From Fragum whitleyi (lineage: Eukaryota; Mollusca; Bivalvia; Cardiida; Cardiidae): 64,000 nt of DNA. Each line of letters opens with the position of its first letter. The first letter of the stretch is position 1. Positions 46,005 to 53,308 of this stretch are shown in pieces. The translations under genes and the position numbers were made by a program. A model generated the notes under the pieces. It saw nothing but the letters and a program-made list of their open reading frames with translations. It did not search any database and had not been told where the DNA came from. The stretch spans positions 57,093,689 through 57,157,688 of the forward strand of contig OX411543.1 in assembly GCA_948146395.1 (NCBI GenBank), in the 5' to 3' direction.

Positions 46005-46308
46005 ATTCAATTATAGCTCTGACTGAGTAAACGTATTTCTCAAGTTTTAAATAGAGGACCTAGGCTCAATTGAATTTATTAGAATTTACCCGTCATTTGT
46101 TTAAATAATTACGAACTAAAATATCTAGGATATAATCGATTGTCTGAATGAGCTCTGTTCACTAATTTCAGATTCAAATTCCGATTTTGATGAAGACGCC
46201 CAATCGATGGATGGGCGCTACAGGAATGGCGTGAGAACACGGCGCGGTTTAATCACAGACTTATTAATGTTCATCATGTCACTGTTGACATTCCTACTGG
46301 CCAGATGA
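29333..46308 (+). CDS. Dpr / zwei-Ig (zig-8-like) two-Ig-domain cell-surface protein, 3' part of gene
   Basis: Joined exons: 29333-29457, 37309-37528, 39291-39314, 43036-43335, 45603-45632, 46172-46308 (836 nt, 277 residues plus stop; the first two bases complete a codon from a missing upstream exon). Every intron is GT-AG and all phases agree. Residue 1 is the Cys at 29335. Ig1 has Cys32, Trp44 (VVWRK) and Cys97 (GVYECQIS). Ig2 has Cys142, Trp156 (IDWFFNG) and Cys206 (EDMGNYVC). Each domain has one N-glycosylation sequon near its start (NVT, NAT). The 259-277 tail (LITDLLMFIMSLLTFLLAR) is hydrophobic and ends the protein, as in GPI-anchor signals. In insects this family has secreted or membrane-tethered proteins that pair with DIP proteins for neuronal recognition; that role here is inference. 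Ig1 has His in place of the usual Asp of the D-x-G-x-Y-x-C motif. The signal peptide exon was not found. Lachesin- or neurotrimin-like naming is the alternative. Confidence 0.85.
29458..29984. other. first visible intron, unique part
   Basis: The intron runs 29458-37308 (7.85 kb). This first part has no named repeat. Overlapping 83- and 70-codon frames on opposite strands near 29700-29940 have no domains. Confidence 0.5.
29985..30762 (+). mobile_element. 5'-truncated non-LTR retrotransposon, C-terminal pol relic
   Basis: In the frame read from 30008, ASRSLGFLKRNIRTQNPALR is followed by LVRPQVEYSSSVWSPYTDSN, RSLEQRRSDARLCLFYEILY and YKYSFYPLAIVQWNRLPSHI. These are hallmarks of the region after the reverse transcriptase domain in Jockey/CR1/RTE-type LINE proteins. 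An in-frame TGA at 30194-30196 (after MIQR) and the loss of all upstream domains make it dead. A TAG at 30535-30537 ends the frame, and the 3' part ends with CATACATACATT near 30762, a simple tail as some LINEs have. It sits in sense orientation inside the first visible intron. Confidence 0.85.
30815..31292. mobile_element. family A relics in intron (+ piece, then - copy)
   Basis: 30815-30900 resembles the left arm of A in + sense (GAATGCTTTTGGAAGGAAATTGAATAGG). From about 30935 a minus-strand copy is readable: CTAACTGCCCGCTCATCGCTCC, then CAAATCAAATATCGCTTATT, then TTTCACGCTGTTCCTAACTG|TA at 31292. The palindrome is heavily eroded. Confidence 0.55.
31293..31894. other. intronic, no feature recognised
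   Basis: An 85-codon forward frame (31518-31775) has no domain. No repeat named. Confidence 0.4.
31895..32015 (-). mobile_element. family A left-end relic (-)
   Basis: CTGTTAGTAACATCCTGAAATG, then CTCATCTAACGCTCCATTCA and CAGAAACGCTCCGAAATTCG. Only the first ~120 bp of the reverse-orientation element remain. Confidence 0.6.
32189..32254. repeat. hairpin repeat
   Basis: ATCATAATTTGATAACAGAA-CGCAGT-GTTTT-ACTGCG-TTTTGTTATCAAATTATAAT. Arms of about 27 bp preceded by a G8 run. No second copy was seen. Confidence 0.6.
32442..33881 (+). mobile_element. Helitron-like repeat, family H, copy 2, with tandem 3' ends
   Basis: Starts TTTTT|AGCTCACCTGAGCACGAAG with the GCACGAAGTGC stem, then GTCCGTCGTCC and CACAATTTCTTTAAACATC. 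Five internal direct repeats of 166-175 bp begin near 32702, 32877, 33044, 33210 and 33385, each with CTTCTxTGAAACCAG and GGCAGACAGCTTTCATATTT or close forms. The terminus GGTGAGCGATCTAGGACCA-TCT-TGGTCCTCTTG occurs twice, ending at 33707 and 33881, because the last ~174 bp are duplicated head to tail (33535-33708 and 33709-33881). No ORF for an enzyme. The Helitron/Helentron class is inferred from lack of TIRs, the 3' hairpin and short CTTG end. Confidence 0.7.
33920..34125 (-). mobile_element. family A right-half relic (-)
   Basis: TTTAAAGGGAGGTAACAAAATG, ATTATCGGTATTATTTTGTCCC (palindrome), CTCGCTCTACACCATAATTT and AATTTTATGATGTTTCTAATAA near the end. The left half is absent. Confidence 0.6.
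34160..34441 (+). mobile_element. family A element, central part deleted (+)
   Basis: CAGTTAACTACATCGTAAAA ... GTCTGTAGAGCGACTTTTGA, then directly the right half GATCGTTTTGGACGTTTTAT ... GTGAGCGGTTAAGAATGGTT ... TTCACGATATTACTTATTG. The central palindrome is lost. Confidence 0.65.
34666..34930. repeat. small hairpin and family B-like fragment
   Basis: ACTGTCTGATAACATAAAATGATATCAGACAGT forms a 10-bp-arm hairpin at about 34666-34698. Further on, TCTCGGCTGTGAGAAATTATC ... ATAAATTCTCCCAACCTCAAC (34836-34882) is a shortened family B-type palindrome. Confidence 0.45.
35165..35352 (+). repeat. dispersed repeat with GGGTCGACAC hairpin, copy 2
   Basis: GGTCAACCGGAAGTCGCATT, GGAAGGTAGATTGATCATTC, AAAAGTTTCGAACCTAGACA, GGGTCGACACTTTACGCACT and GACGGGTCACATTT match 18450-18640 in order. 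Confidence 0.55.
35649..36087 (+). mobile_element. family A element, full length (+)
   Basis: 439 bp with TA|CAGTTAACAATATCGTGAAA and TTTGACGATGTTGTTAACTG|TA. Central palindrome at about 35755-35815 (TTTTGTTAAGGATGAACAAA core). Right-half landmarks AATGACGTTGTTGATTCTAT and GGTTTGAGTGAGTGTTTGGA. It lies in the first visible intron, sense to the gene. Confidence 0.85.
36655..36799 (-). mobile_element. family A right-end relic (-)
   Basis: AAAATATCGACAATTTCGATTT, AATGCCTCCGTTGAATTTCA, CTCGCCCATCCTATTTATTC and ACATAATATTACTAACTGCA near the end. Confidence 0.55.
37005..37193 (+). mobile_element. family A right-half relic beside an exon (+)
   Basis: GATCGATTTAAAATAAATGTTG ... GTGAGTGTTTGGAATGAATG ... 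TTTCACAAGGTATTCAACTG|TA. The terminus is 115 bp upstream of the exon at 37309, so it lies where branch point and polypyrimidine signals are close. Confidence 0.65.
37309..37528 (+). CDS. Ig gene, exon b: second half of Ig1
   Basis: Acceptor TTAATTTCAG, donor ATAA|GTAAGT. Phase 0 in, phase 1 out, 73 full codons. It begins VVWRKWMDEHPLTVGEDTFT and contains WNLLIKNVQP and GVYECQIS, the core Trp and second Cys of Ig1. The codons are noticeably more GC-rich than the flanking introns, as expected for a real exon. Confidence 0.9.
37883..38306 (+). mobile_element. family A element in intron b-c (+)
   Basis: TA|CAGTTGAGAACATCGTAAAA to TTTCACTATGTTGCTAAGTG|TA. Central palindrome at about 37971-38036 (CAAATTTTGATCAGGATAAT core). 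The 124-codon reverse frame over it is a non-coding shadow. Confidence 0.75.
38645..39066 (+). mobile_element. family A element, strongly diverged (+)
   Basis: GACAGCATGAAATTGACAAC ... ATGATTTTGGAATGATTCCG ... AATGTCGCTAATTTGCCTTG ... GACGTTGTTGATGTTTTGGA ... GTCAAATTGACGAAATCACT. Both halves are readable; the palindrome and tips are eroded. Confidence 0.6.
39291..39314 (+). CDS. Ig gene, 24-nt microexon c (inter-Ig linker)
   Basis: Acceptor CTGTTTTTCAG, donor CCCC|GTAAGT. Phase 1 in and phase 1 out; it encodes N-E-P-L-D-R-K-P across the junctions. Length divisible by 3, so it could be skipped without a frame change. It links Ig1 to Ig2. Confidence 0.75.
39860..39975 (-). repeat. fragment of a GGACGGAC-rich dispersed repeat
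   Basis: TCGGACGGAAAGACGGACAGAC followed by CACACCCTCG and GCCCACCGCATGCGGGC before TTGAAAATAAGTG. The hairpin plus GTCC-rich run (on the minus strand) resembles the 5' ends of the Helitron-like families G and H, but it is a separate sequence. Confidence 0.4.
40472..41491. mobile_element. mariner-type element with TIRs and TA duplication
   Basis: Left end TA|CGAGTGGTGTTCTAGAAGTT-CGTGGACT; the right end, read on the minus strand, is CGAGGGGTGTTCCAAAAGTT-CGTGGACT followed by TA. The ~28-bp inverted ends differ at about 4 positions. Size is 1020 bp. No transposase frame of useful length remains; the interior holds many stops in all frames. TIR pattern and TA duplication fit mariner; the 1.02-kb size is below the ~1.3 kb usual for an autonomous mariner. 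It lies in the intron between exons c and d. Confidence 0.8.
41585..41690. repeat. dispersed hairpin repeat (GCACGTG type), copy 2
   Basis: TTTTACCCCGCTTTGCACGT ... GCGTGCATAGCGGGATAG folds on itself, followed by TTTGCACCGTGTTTTGTCAT. Compare 18791-18877. Confidence 0.45.
42195..42290 (-). mobile_element. family B fragment
   Basis: ACATACTAAGTGTGTTCATTG, AAAAATATCTAACGAGGTTTGG and ATTGATAATTGTCGAGGCCC form one arm of the family B palindrome. The second arm is missing. Confidence 0.6.
42484..42740 (+). mobile_element. palindromic MITE, family D, copy 1 (arm deleted)
   Basis: GGATATTGAATGAGTGGTCATG, ACCGAATTTATTAAACGAGT, GATGACGAGTTTAATAAATT, then TGACGTCA at 42709-42716 and 42729-42736. The complete palindrome is seen at 50831-50930 in copy 2; here about half of the central stem has gone. 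Confidence 0.65.
43036..43335 (+). CDS. Ig gene, exon d: complete Ig2
   Basis: Acceptor TTTGTTTTTCCAG, donor AATG|GTAAGT, phase 1 in and out. Its 99 full codons hold the whole second Ig domain: LKCNATG (Cys142, sequon), GIDWFFNGNRI (Trp156), ISELIIHHSTVEDMGNYVC (Cys206) and SIKVHIL. The one-domain-per-exon layout with 1-1 phases is the classical Ig arrangement. Confidence 0.92.
43336..44037. other. intron d-e, unique part
   Basis: No coding signal or named repeat before the TIR element at 44038. Confidence 0.5.
44038..44949. mobile_element. TIR element with perfect ~29-bp ends, in intron d-e
   Basis: Left end TA|TAGTCCGTTTGACTTCTATA-TGGACCAAC at 44038; the right end at 44949 is its exact complement, then TA. 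Size 912 bp, no ORF over 60 codons. Identical ends suggest fairly recent movement. TA target duplication fits the Tc1/mariner group; the family is not one I can name. Confidence 0.85.
45603..45632 (+). CDS. Ig gene, 30-nt microexon e
   Basis: Acceptor ATTTTTTTCAG, donor CGAG|GTAGGT, phase 1 in and out. Encodes A-T-R-E-K-P-L-V-P-R after Ig2, part of the stalk before the GPI signal. It can be skipped without a frame change. Confidence 0.72.
45840..46001. repeat. (GA)n microsatellite in intron e-f
   Basis: About 160 bp of GA repeats with occasional AAAGA breaks. It occupies almost a third of the 539-bp intron between exons e and f. Long frames of Ser-Leu or Arg-Glu here are only the repeat. Confidence 0.95.
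46172..46308 (+). CDS. Ig gene, terminal coding exon f: stalk and GPI-type tail
   Basis: Acceptor CACTAATTTCAG; stop TGA at 46306-46308. Encodes an acidic stretch SNSDFDEDAQS, a basic stretch RNGVRTRRG and the 19-residue hydrophobic end. Small residues upstream (S, G, N) offer possible GPI attachment sites; I cannot choose one. A single-pass membrane end with almost no cytoplasmic tail is the alternative. Confidence 0.85.
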
Positions 46309-47439
46309 AGGTTGTTGATGACTGATATTGTCGTACATGAAATATATCGTTAAAAGACTTCGGACACCCGAAATTCGAGTGAATCGTGAAATATTAATGT
46401 TTAGTAAATGCGGCTTAGACAATAACAACCTTTTGTGGAACCTGTTACATTTACTTCTTCAGGAGAGTTTTGATCTGAGTCTTCAATATTTGTTCGGACC
46501 TACCTGTCCGAATATTTAGAATCAAAGCGGTTCAAAGGAAATTGGGACCTACGAAAAAAGTAGATTTACGTAATAAACTCACATGTGAAATGATTCCACA
46601 ATTGTCCAAAATATGGAAAATGAGACTGATAATGCTTGTTTGTAAGATCGCTAGGTTCTTAAACACAGAATCAAAAGACGATTTTTATCGCATTAACGTG
46701 AAAGAAGGTGAAATGGTGAACCTTTCAAGGAAAAGAAAGTGGCAAGTTGGAGTTTGAATATATGTTTCAGCGCAATGTTGCAGATATGAGGGTTAATGTG
46801 TTCAATCCTGACCACAACAAAAGTTTGATACTTATTGAGAATGGTAGAGGACTGTCTATATCGATTTAGTTATATCATGCCCTGCGCTCAAGATTCTACA
46901 ATTCAAGAAATGGTATTTCATTTAGTATCTGGATGCATGTACCAAACGGGATACCACTTATAAACGCCCGTTAAACCTTTTGCGTTATTAACGCATGGCT
47001 GATTCTTTGGCGGCTAGAATAGGATATGTGGTGGGAATACATTTTCGCTTGTAATCGACAGCGCAACGAACATTGTCACAAGTGATACATTGATATGGAA
47101 CAGATTGATCGGGTGTTGAACATGTCTTTGTGAGCAACAAATTTTACGACATTTAGTGTAAATACTGTTGATGTTTGGACCAGACGAACTGCCGTGATGT
47201 TGTCGTCGACTGTTATTTTACCAACTAATTTAAAGGCTTTGATATTTGTTAAATGTTGACATGACGTCATTAAGGGTGCCTTATACAATATCTATTCGAT
47301 TATAAAGGCATATTTGATTCTGTTTGACTACAAACTAAGTGGGTTGTGATGTAATTATATTAAAGAAAAACACCATGATGTTTTCGCACCAACATTTATG
47401 TGTAAATCCGTTATTTATGTACATTTCCGATAAACAGTT
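46309..47439. other. presumed 3' UTR and downstream sequence
   Basis: The 3' UTR should start here, but I see no convincing poly(A) signal near the stop. An AATAAA at about 47594 lies inside a family A copy. TGACGTCA occurs at 47262-47269 outside any named repeat. Confidence 0.35.
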
Positions 47440-47816
47440 TAGTTTTAAATGACATCCTGAAATTGACAAGGTGAATAATTTTGAATGATGATTGTGAAAT
47501 TAAATCGAATGAGCCAGTTTTGAATGTAATTTACGGGAAGTATAATAATATCTGTAATTTCGTCCCTTCGGACGTTATTCCATTACCTCATAAAATAAAG
47601 TCTACGTACATTTTTAATTATATGTCTTCAGAAACTATTCAGACTCTTTAAAATCTACATCAGTCAATACATTTATAAGATAGTTTGATCGGTTTGACAA
47701 ATAACTGAGCGGTTTTGAGTGAAAAATTTATTCATCGAATGGAGCGTCGATTGATTTCTTTAGAACAGCTCCGATCGAGGAGAATATCAATTTCACGAAG
47801 TAACTACAGTTAGTTA
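47440..47816 (+). mobile_element. family A element, diverged (+), abutted by the next copy
   Basis: GACATCCTGAAATTGACAAGG ... GATTTCTTTAGAACAGCTCCG ... CAATTTCACGAAGTAACTA. The last bases, where ACTG would be expected, are displaced by the next family A copy that begins at 47817. Confidence 0.7.
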
Positions 47817-48242
47817 CATCGTGAAATTGACATTCACATCAATCAAAACCATTCTAAATCGCTCACTCAGCGCTCCATTCATTCATTTCAAACACTCACT
47901 CAAACCATTCAAAAACGCTCAAACCCATTGAAAAATATATAATAGCCAACTTTTTTCAAAATAATTTTGATTGAGAAAAATCGCGATTTCACTAACATTA
48001 TTTAAATTGTAAGCGTCTCATAGGTCTTTGAAGAAATAGGAAGCCATATATAAAACTTGAATGTATTTTTTATTAAAGGGAGGTAATCAATATCGCAAAT
48101 TTTGTTCATCCCGAACAAAATTTACGATATAGGATTACCTCCCATTAAATTCACTCAAAACTCGCTCCACACACTCATTCAATTTCATTCCTAAATCATT
48201 CCCAAATCATTCATCTTGTCAATTTCACGATGTTGTTAACTG
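47817..48242 (-). mobile_element. family A element, full length (-)
   Basis: 426 bp with TA|CAGTTAGTTACATCGTGAAA and TTTCACGATGTTGTTAACTG|TA; inverted ends match over about 26 bp with two or three mismatches. The central palindrome at 48077-48143 has GGGAGGTAATCAATATCGCA and a near-exact complement ending GGATTACCTCCC. The subterminal arm is rich in CTCACTCA and CCATTC words. One of the best-kept copies in the window. Confidence 0.9.
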
Positions 48243-48251
48243 TAACAATAT

Positions 48252-48700
48252 CATTCGGAACACCACTCGGCCAATCTCATGATCAACCTCGGATGTACAT
48301 AAACGGACTATTTTTTGAAAATTTCGGGAAAACCTTGGAAAAAACTCGATGACGTCAGTTAAAATGGCGTTAGCCCTCGAAACAATGAGTGAAAACATTC
48401 GACGTCGCCAACGCTACTCGTTTGAAATCACTGACGTGATACCAGTGTATCCTTATATAAATAACTTTAGATTTTTAAATAACGGCTGAAAAAATATAAT
48501 TTTGAGACTGATTCGTCATTCTCAAAAATTAAGATTCTTCAGCCTTTATTTACTGTAAGAAATATCAATCTAAAGATAGCGCCGGTTCGCAAGTTTTTCT
48601 TACACTGTTTCCGCCTAACATTTTGTTACATACCCATCCGCCTTACATACATCCGAGGTCTGTTGTAGTTTACGGAAATGGCCGAGTGATGTTCCGAATG
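48252..48700. mobile_element. Mutator-like MITE, family E, copy 1
   Basis: Ends CATTCGGAACACCACTCGGC and, on the other side, TGGCCGAGTGATGTTCCGAATG. Flanks TAACAATAT (48243-48251) and TAACAATAC (48701-48709) are a 9-bp target duplication with one change. Interior has CCTCGGATGTACATAAACGG near the left and ACATCCGAGGTCTGTTGTAG near the right, TGACGTCA at 48350-48357 and a foldback at about 48475-48548. No ORF. TIR plus 9-bp duplication is the Mutator-like pattern. Confidence 0.82.
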
Positions 48701-48709
48701 TAACAATAC

Positions 48710-50800
48710 GTGACCGTTCAACTGCATTAAACGTGTCAATGCTTTCCGTTTCCAGCATCTTTGTGTGCTAGACCCAATCGAACACTGTATTTGTCAGTCT
48801 GATTAGTGCTCCACAAGACTCTAAACATGTCATCACCCCAAGCGGCCTCCTACTGTTTTTTACATATCTTATAAACTCCGCGTACTGACCGGCTTGAAAA
48901 ATGTAGCAAACCGGATTATGATATAACATAAAATTGTCGACTAACTTTTGAACGAACCTAAAATATTGAAAAGTTAACACGCAACATTAAGTCAAGGTTA
49001 TATCTCGCCCTGCCATTTGAATAATAACACCGAACGATTAATCAAGATGATAAATATATGATAACTCTTTTGAAATGATAAGTATAAATTTCATTTCAAC
49101 TTGTGACTGTGAAAAGAAGAGAAACGTGTTTGTATAGCTGAAAATTCAGGACATTAACACTGATGAAGCGATAGCCGAAACTGATTAAACGTAAACTATG
49201 TCGAAAATGAACAAGTCTGATTTGAACGGTCTAGTAATAATTTCTAGTTTAACATTCGTTTGAAATGTTACATTGTGTTCATTTGAAATTGTAAATTTCT
49301 CCTTTTTTATCTTGGCTTTTTTATTTATTACTTCTTTTTCATCTTATGTATTGTTATTGAAGCTGTTATCTTCTATGGGTACATGCAACATGTATGTGTA
49401 TTGTTTATTTTTCCTTCTATTCTGATTTGTAGTTTTTTTGTTGAAAGGCGGGACCAATGATAACTCTTCTGCTAATTAGGAATTATAGTTTAATTCTGCT
49501 CGGATACAATTTGTAAGCCGTTTCGAAAATTAAATGTATGCTACTAAAATAAAAGGGATGAATGATCTTGATTTCTAAAGAAACATCCTGTCCTGAATAT
49601 TGCCTTAATTGTTGACTCTCGGACGGAGGAAACTGCTTTCCAATTACAAATGTGTTTTATAATAATGTCCCCTTCAACGAAGACGGAATATATTAAACGT
49701 GCTTTGCTTATGTCTGTAAGTTGATCAGTAGATCGGTCGGTACATGTAGGTATGTCTGTCGGTTGGTAGATCAAATCTTGCCCGGATAACACAGACATTA
49801 TCCCCAAGGGCATGTGAATCTCGTTAAATTAAAGATCAATTTAAAAAAGGTAACGGTCATCTATGTGAAATATAAGTATAACCTTTTCCGGATGATGCAT
49901 TAAGACAATATTGATCTACTGTTACTAAAAGTTCCGAGTTATTCTTATGGCAAACGACTTATTTATTTCATTTTTTTCCAATAATTTACGTGCCCTTAAA
50001 TAATTATACTTTCATGCACAAAAGAATGGCCTCGGTGAACGCTGCAAAGTCCATTTTTTTCTTAGATATTTGTATGTATTTTCCGTTTGCTAGATCTGAA
50101 ATTGAAATCTCAAAAAGCTATTTCACTCAATAAATATCATTTAAAATAACCTAAATATTACACATGGACATAGACGCACATCACAATTATTTTTTAACAA
50201 ATGAAATAAAGGTTATTCAACGAGTAACTCCTCGATTGAGACCTTAAAGCCAGTAGTTTGATGCAAACGCTCAAGTGCATCTTGTCGTGGAAAAATCTAT
50301 TATTCTTGAAAATTAAGGTATAAAAAAGAGAGTCTTAAATGTAATCTTACGAATTTTATGTAAATATCTAGGAGGAAACTCCCAGTATAATGTTGTAAAT
50401 ATCCATTACATTTCTTCATTGAAACAAAGACATATATTTTACTTTAGCTGACTTTTATGAGTAAAATGTAACTAACCAACTAAGAGGGCTATCCAAGAAA
50501 AAAGACGCTGCTAATCATTTAGTATTTATTATTATTCAATATTATTTTCAGTACTATAGGTATAACAAAATTCTACTGTTCGTTAAAATAATGAAACGAA
50601 AATAAAGTCATGGAGTTAAAAACCCTGACTCTAACAACGTAAAAGTCGACGTGAGATGGGCACTCTGACGTCATGCTGTAAATTAGCTCTGATTTTTTTA
50701 AAAAGATTTATAGCTCCAAAATTATAGCTTATATTTTTATGTTTATATGTGTAGTGATGGATGAAAATAAATAATATTTTCGTGAGTTCATTGATATATA
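48710..50800. other. no gene recognised
   Basis: Two kilobases without a named repeat, unusual for this window. Reverse frames of 70 and 89 codons (48768-48980, 49544-49813) show no domain. Confidence 0.45.
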
Positions 50801-51085
50801 TATAGAGGATATTGAATATGTGATCATGGAATACCGAATTTATTAAACGAGTCATCTATAAACAGATAAAAACGAGGCTGCGCCGAGTTTTTTATCTGTT
50901 TATAGATGACGAGTTTAATAAATTCGGTATTTTATGAGAATAAATTTGATATTCTATTTATAATATGACCGGAATTTTTGCAAAAAAAGTAAAAATTCTT
51001 GAAATTCGGCATTTCAATTTGCCGCGAAACTTATAACGCCGTTTAAAAACTGACGTCACAATATACAAATTATGACGTCATTTTC
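50801..51085 (+). mobile_element. palindromic MITE, family D, copy 2
   Basis: Perfect 42-bp arms at 50831-50872 and 50889-50930 (ATACCGAATTTATTAAACGA start) around CGAGGCTGCGCCGAG, followed by GATATTCTATTTATAATATG and TGACGTCA at 51051-51058 and 51073-51080. No ORF. Confidence 0.75.
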
Positions 51086-51529
51086 GCGATAACAAAATAG
51101 CGTTGCTATTCGTTCTTTATTTGATCTAACGCTTTGGTAAGTTATGGAATAGTAATCTACAGATCGATCTTTCTTTGTCGTTTCACTTTTCATGGTTGTT
51201 GATTGATTACGCAAATATAAAGTGTGGAAGGTTATTGACGATAGACATTAATAGGTATTTTTTTTGCAACTCGTATTGCCGAAAAATATTTCGGCCCTCT
51301 AACGCATAGTTGTTTGTGTCTGACATAAATATGGCGGCTCTATATTGTTCATGATTACTGTTTTATTTGTCAATAGGAAAAGAATATTTGCAATAGATTT
51401 TCTAGATATTATGCTAGTTGTGATACAGAATTTGAAGAATTATTTATAGAATGGTTCACACAAATGTACACATATTGTAATCAAATTTAGAGGCAAGGGT
51501 ACCCGGTAGTGAATAAAAGCGCATGCGTG

Positions 51530-51620
51530 TGACATTTCTAATGATTACACAGATGTGCAAATCCAAGCTTCTGGCAAGTCTGTGCATCCACACAGTCTGA
51601 CTCGAGTCTTTTTTTGCGTT
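51530..51620. repeat. dispersed repeat related to 4.8-5.4 kb
   Basis: GCATGCGTGTGACATTTCTAAT and CATCCACACAGTCTGACTCGAGTCTTT share order with the blocks at 4775-4975 and 5203-5405. Confidence 0.4.
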
Positions 51621-51680
51621 CTGTAGAAAGATAAGGTTTAACCCGTCTTCTGGCGGTCAATGAAACTTTTGACTGCAATA

Positions 51681-52487
51681 CAGTTATTTAAGCCGTGAAA
51701 TTGACAATGTGAATGATTCTGGATGATTTTCGAGCGAAATTGAATAAGCGTATGGGGTGAGTTTTGAGTGAAATTAAAGGAAGGTAGTCCAATATCGCAA
51801 ATTTTGTTCAGAGTGAACAAAATTAGCGATATCTATTACGTCCTTTTAATAGAATATGAATACAAGCTTCCTAGTTAGTCAAGAACCTATCAGACGCATA
51901 AAATTCAAATTTTCTGTGAAAATCCCATTTTTTTTTTTTTAAACTAATTTTATCCTGAATTTTGTTGTTGATCTTGTTATCCTTTTAAGTGATTTGGGAG
52001 CGTATTTTGATTGCTTTAAGCGAAATATTTGGAATGAATGAACAGAACACTGAGAGAACGATTTAGAATGGTTTTGATTGAGATGAATTTTAATTTCGCG
52101 ATGTAATGATATTGAATGAGTGTGTGGAGCGAGTTTTGAGTGACATTATTGGGAGCCAATCCGATATCATTAATTTCGATCAGGATGAACAAAATTCGCG
52201 ATATGTATTACCTCCCTTCAATAAAATACGCATACAAGTTCAATAAATAGCTCCATTTTCTTCATGAACCAACCAGACACTTAAATTTTCAATTATGTCA
52301 GTGAAATAGCTATTTGATTCTTTCTTTAATCATTTTGAAGGTATTTATTCATCTTATACCTTTTAGTAATTTTGAACGTTTGTGAATGGTTGGAATAATT
52401 GATTGGATTGGATGGATCGAGCGCTTAGTGAGCGATTTGGAATGGTTTTGATTGTGATGAATGTCAATTTCTCGATGTAACTAACTG
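51681..52487 (+). mobile_element. tandem dimer of family A (+,+)
   Basis: First unit: CAGTTATTTAAGCCGTGAAA to TTAATTTCGCGATGTAA (51681-52104). The second starts without its own left tip at TGATATTGAATGAGTGTGTGG and ends TTCTCGATGTAACTAACTG (52487). Both units keep the central palindrome (51778-51844 and 52150-52217). Confidence 0.75.
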
Positions 52488-52702
52488 AAGCAGTTAACCT
52501 CGATAACGGTACATTTGATGTGTGTATTTTAAGCGCTCTTTCATGTCATTGCTTATCATATTTGTATTGTTTATTGTATTCATTGTTTTGTTTGTACACT
52601 AAATAACTTATCTGTTGATTCGAATAAAAATGAATATTCCATGACAAAGCCTTTATCATTATCTTTTCCTTAATACTTAATACCCGTAGATCATCGATAT
52701 TT

Positions 52703-52780
52703 CGATGGCTCAACGCGAAACAGTTGTAACTCCCTATATGTTTATAGGGAGTTACAACTGTTTCGCGCTGAGCTATTGAT
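52703..52780. repeat. 78-bp hairpin repeat, family F, copy 2
   Basis: CGATGGCTCAACGCGAAACA-GTTGTAACTCCC-TATATGTTTATA-GGGAGTTACAAC-TGTTTCGCGCTGAGCTATTG. Arms of about 33 bp with very few mismatches. Confidence 0.8.
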
Positions 52781-52829
52781 TTCTTAGTCGCTTACAGGTT
52801 TATAATTTATTTATAATAAAGTTACATGT

Positions 52830-53308
52830 AACAACATAGTAGAACGAAAAGTTTGATGTTTTTGAATGATTTTGGAATTAAATTGAATGAGCCCGTTGGG
52901 AAACTTTTGAATGGATTTAAATGATATAAATAAATATCGATAATTTTGTCCAAATTGGACAAACTAAGCGATATCTATTACCTCCCATCAAAGAACTCTA
53001 TGGACTTTTTTGTGAGACTTCACGTACCATTCAGACCTTTGAAATCCTCATCAGCCAGATAATAATAATAATTACAATAATAATTACAATAATAATAATA
53101 ATAATAAAGATGAAAAAATAGACAAAAAAATAATAATTCGATCAATTTCAATTAAATGTCGATCATTTCGAACGACATCGAATTGTTTTTACCGATTCCG
53201 GAACATTTTCGAGTGATTTGAGTGTTTGGAATGAATGAATGGATCGCTTAGTGAGCGATATAGAATAGTTTTGATCGAGGCATGTCAATTTCACGATGTT
53301 ACTAACTG
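52830..53308 (+). mobile_element. family A element with AAT-repeat insertion (+)
   Basis: TAACAACATAGTAGAACGAA ... TATCGATAATTTTGTCCAAATTGGACAAACTAAGCGATATCTATTACC gives the palindrome in pieces; the end TTCACGATGTTACTAACTG|TA is intact. An (AATAATAATT-AC) run at about 53065-53108 expands the middle. Confidence 0.65.

Noticed and set aside
45762..46026. Long Ser-Leu and Arg-Glu frames on both strands
   Set aside because: They are translations of the (GA)n microsatellite in an intron.
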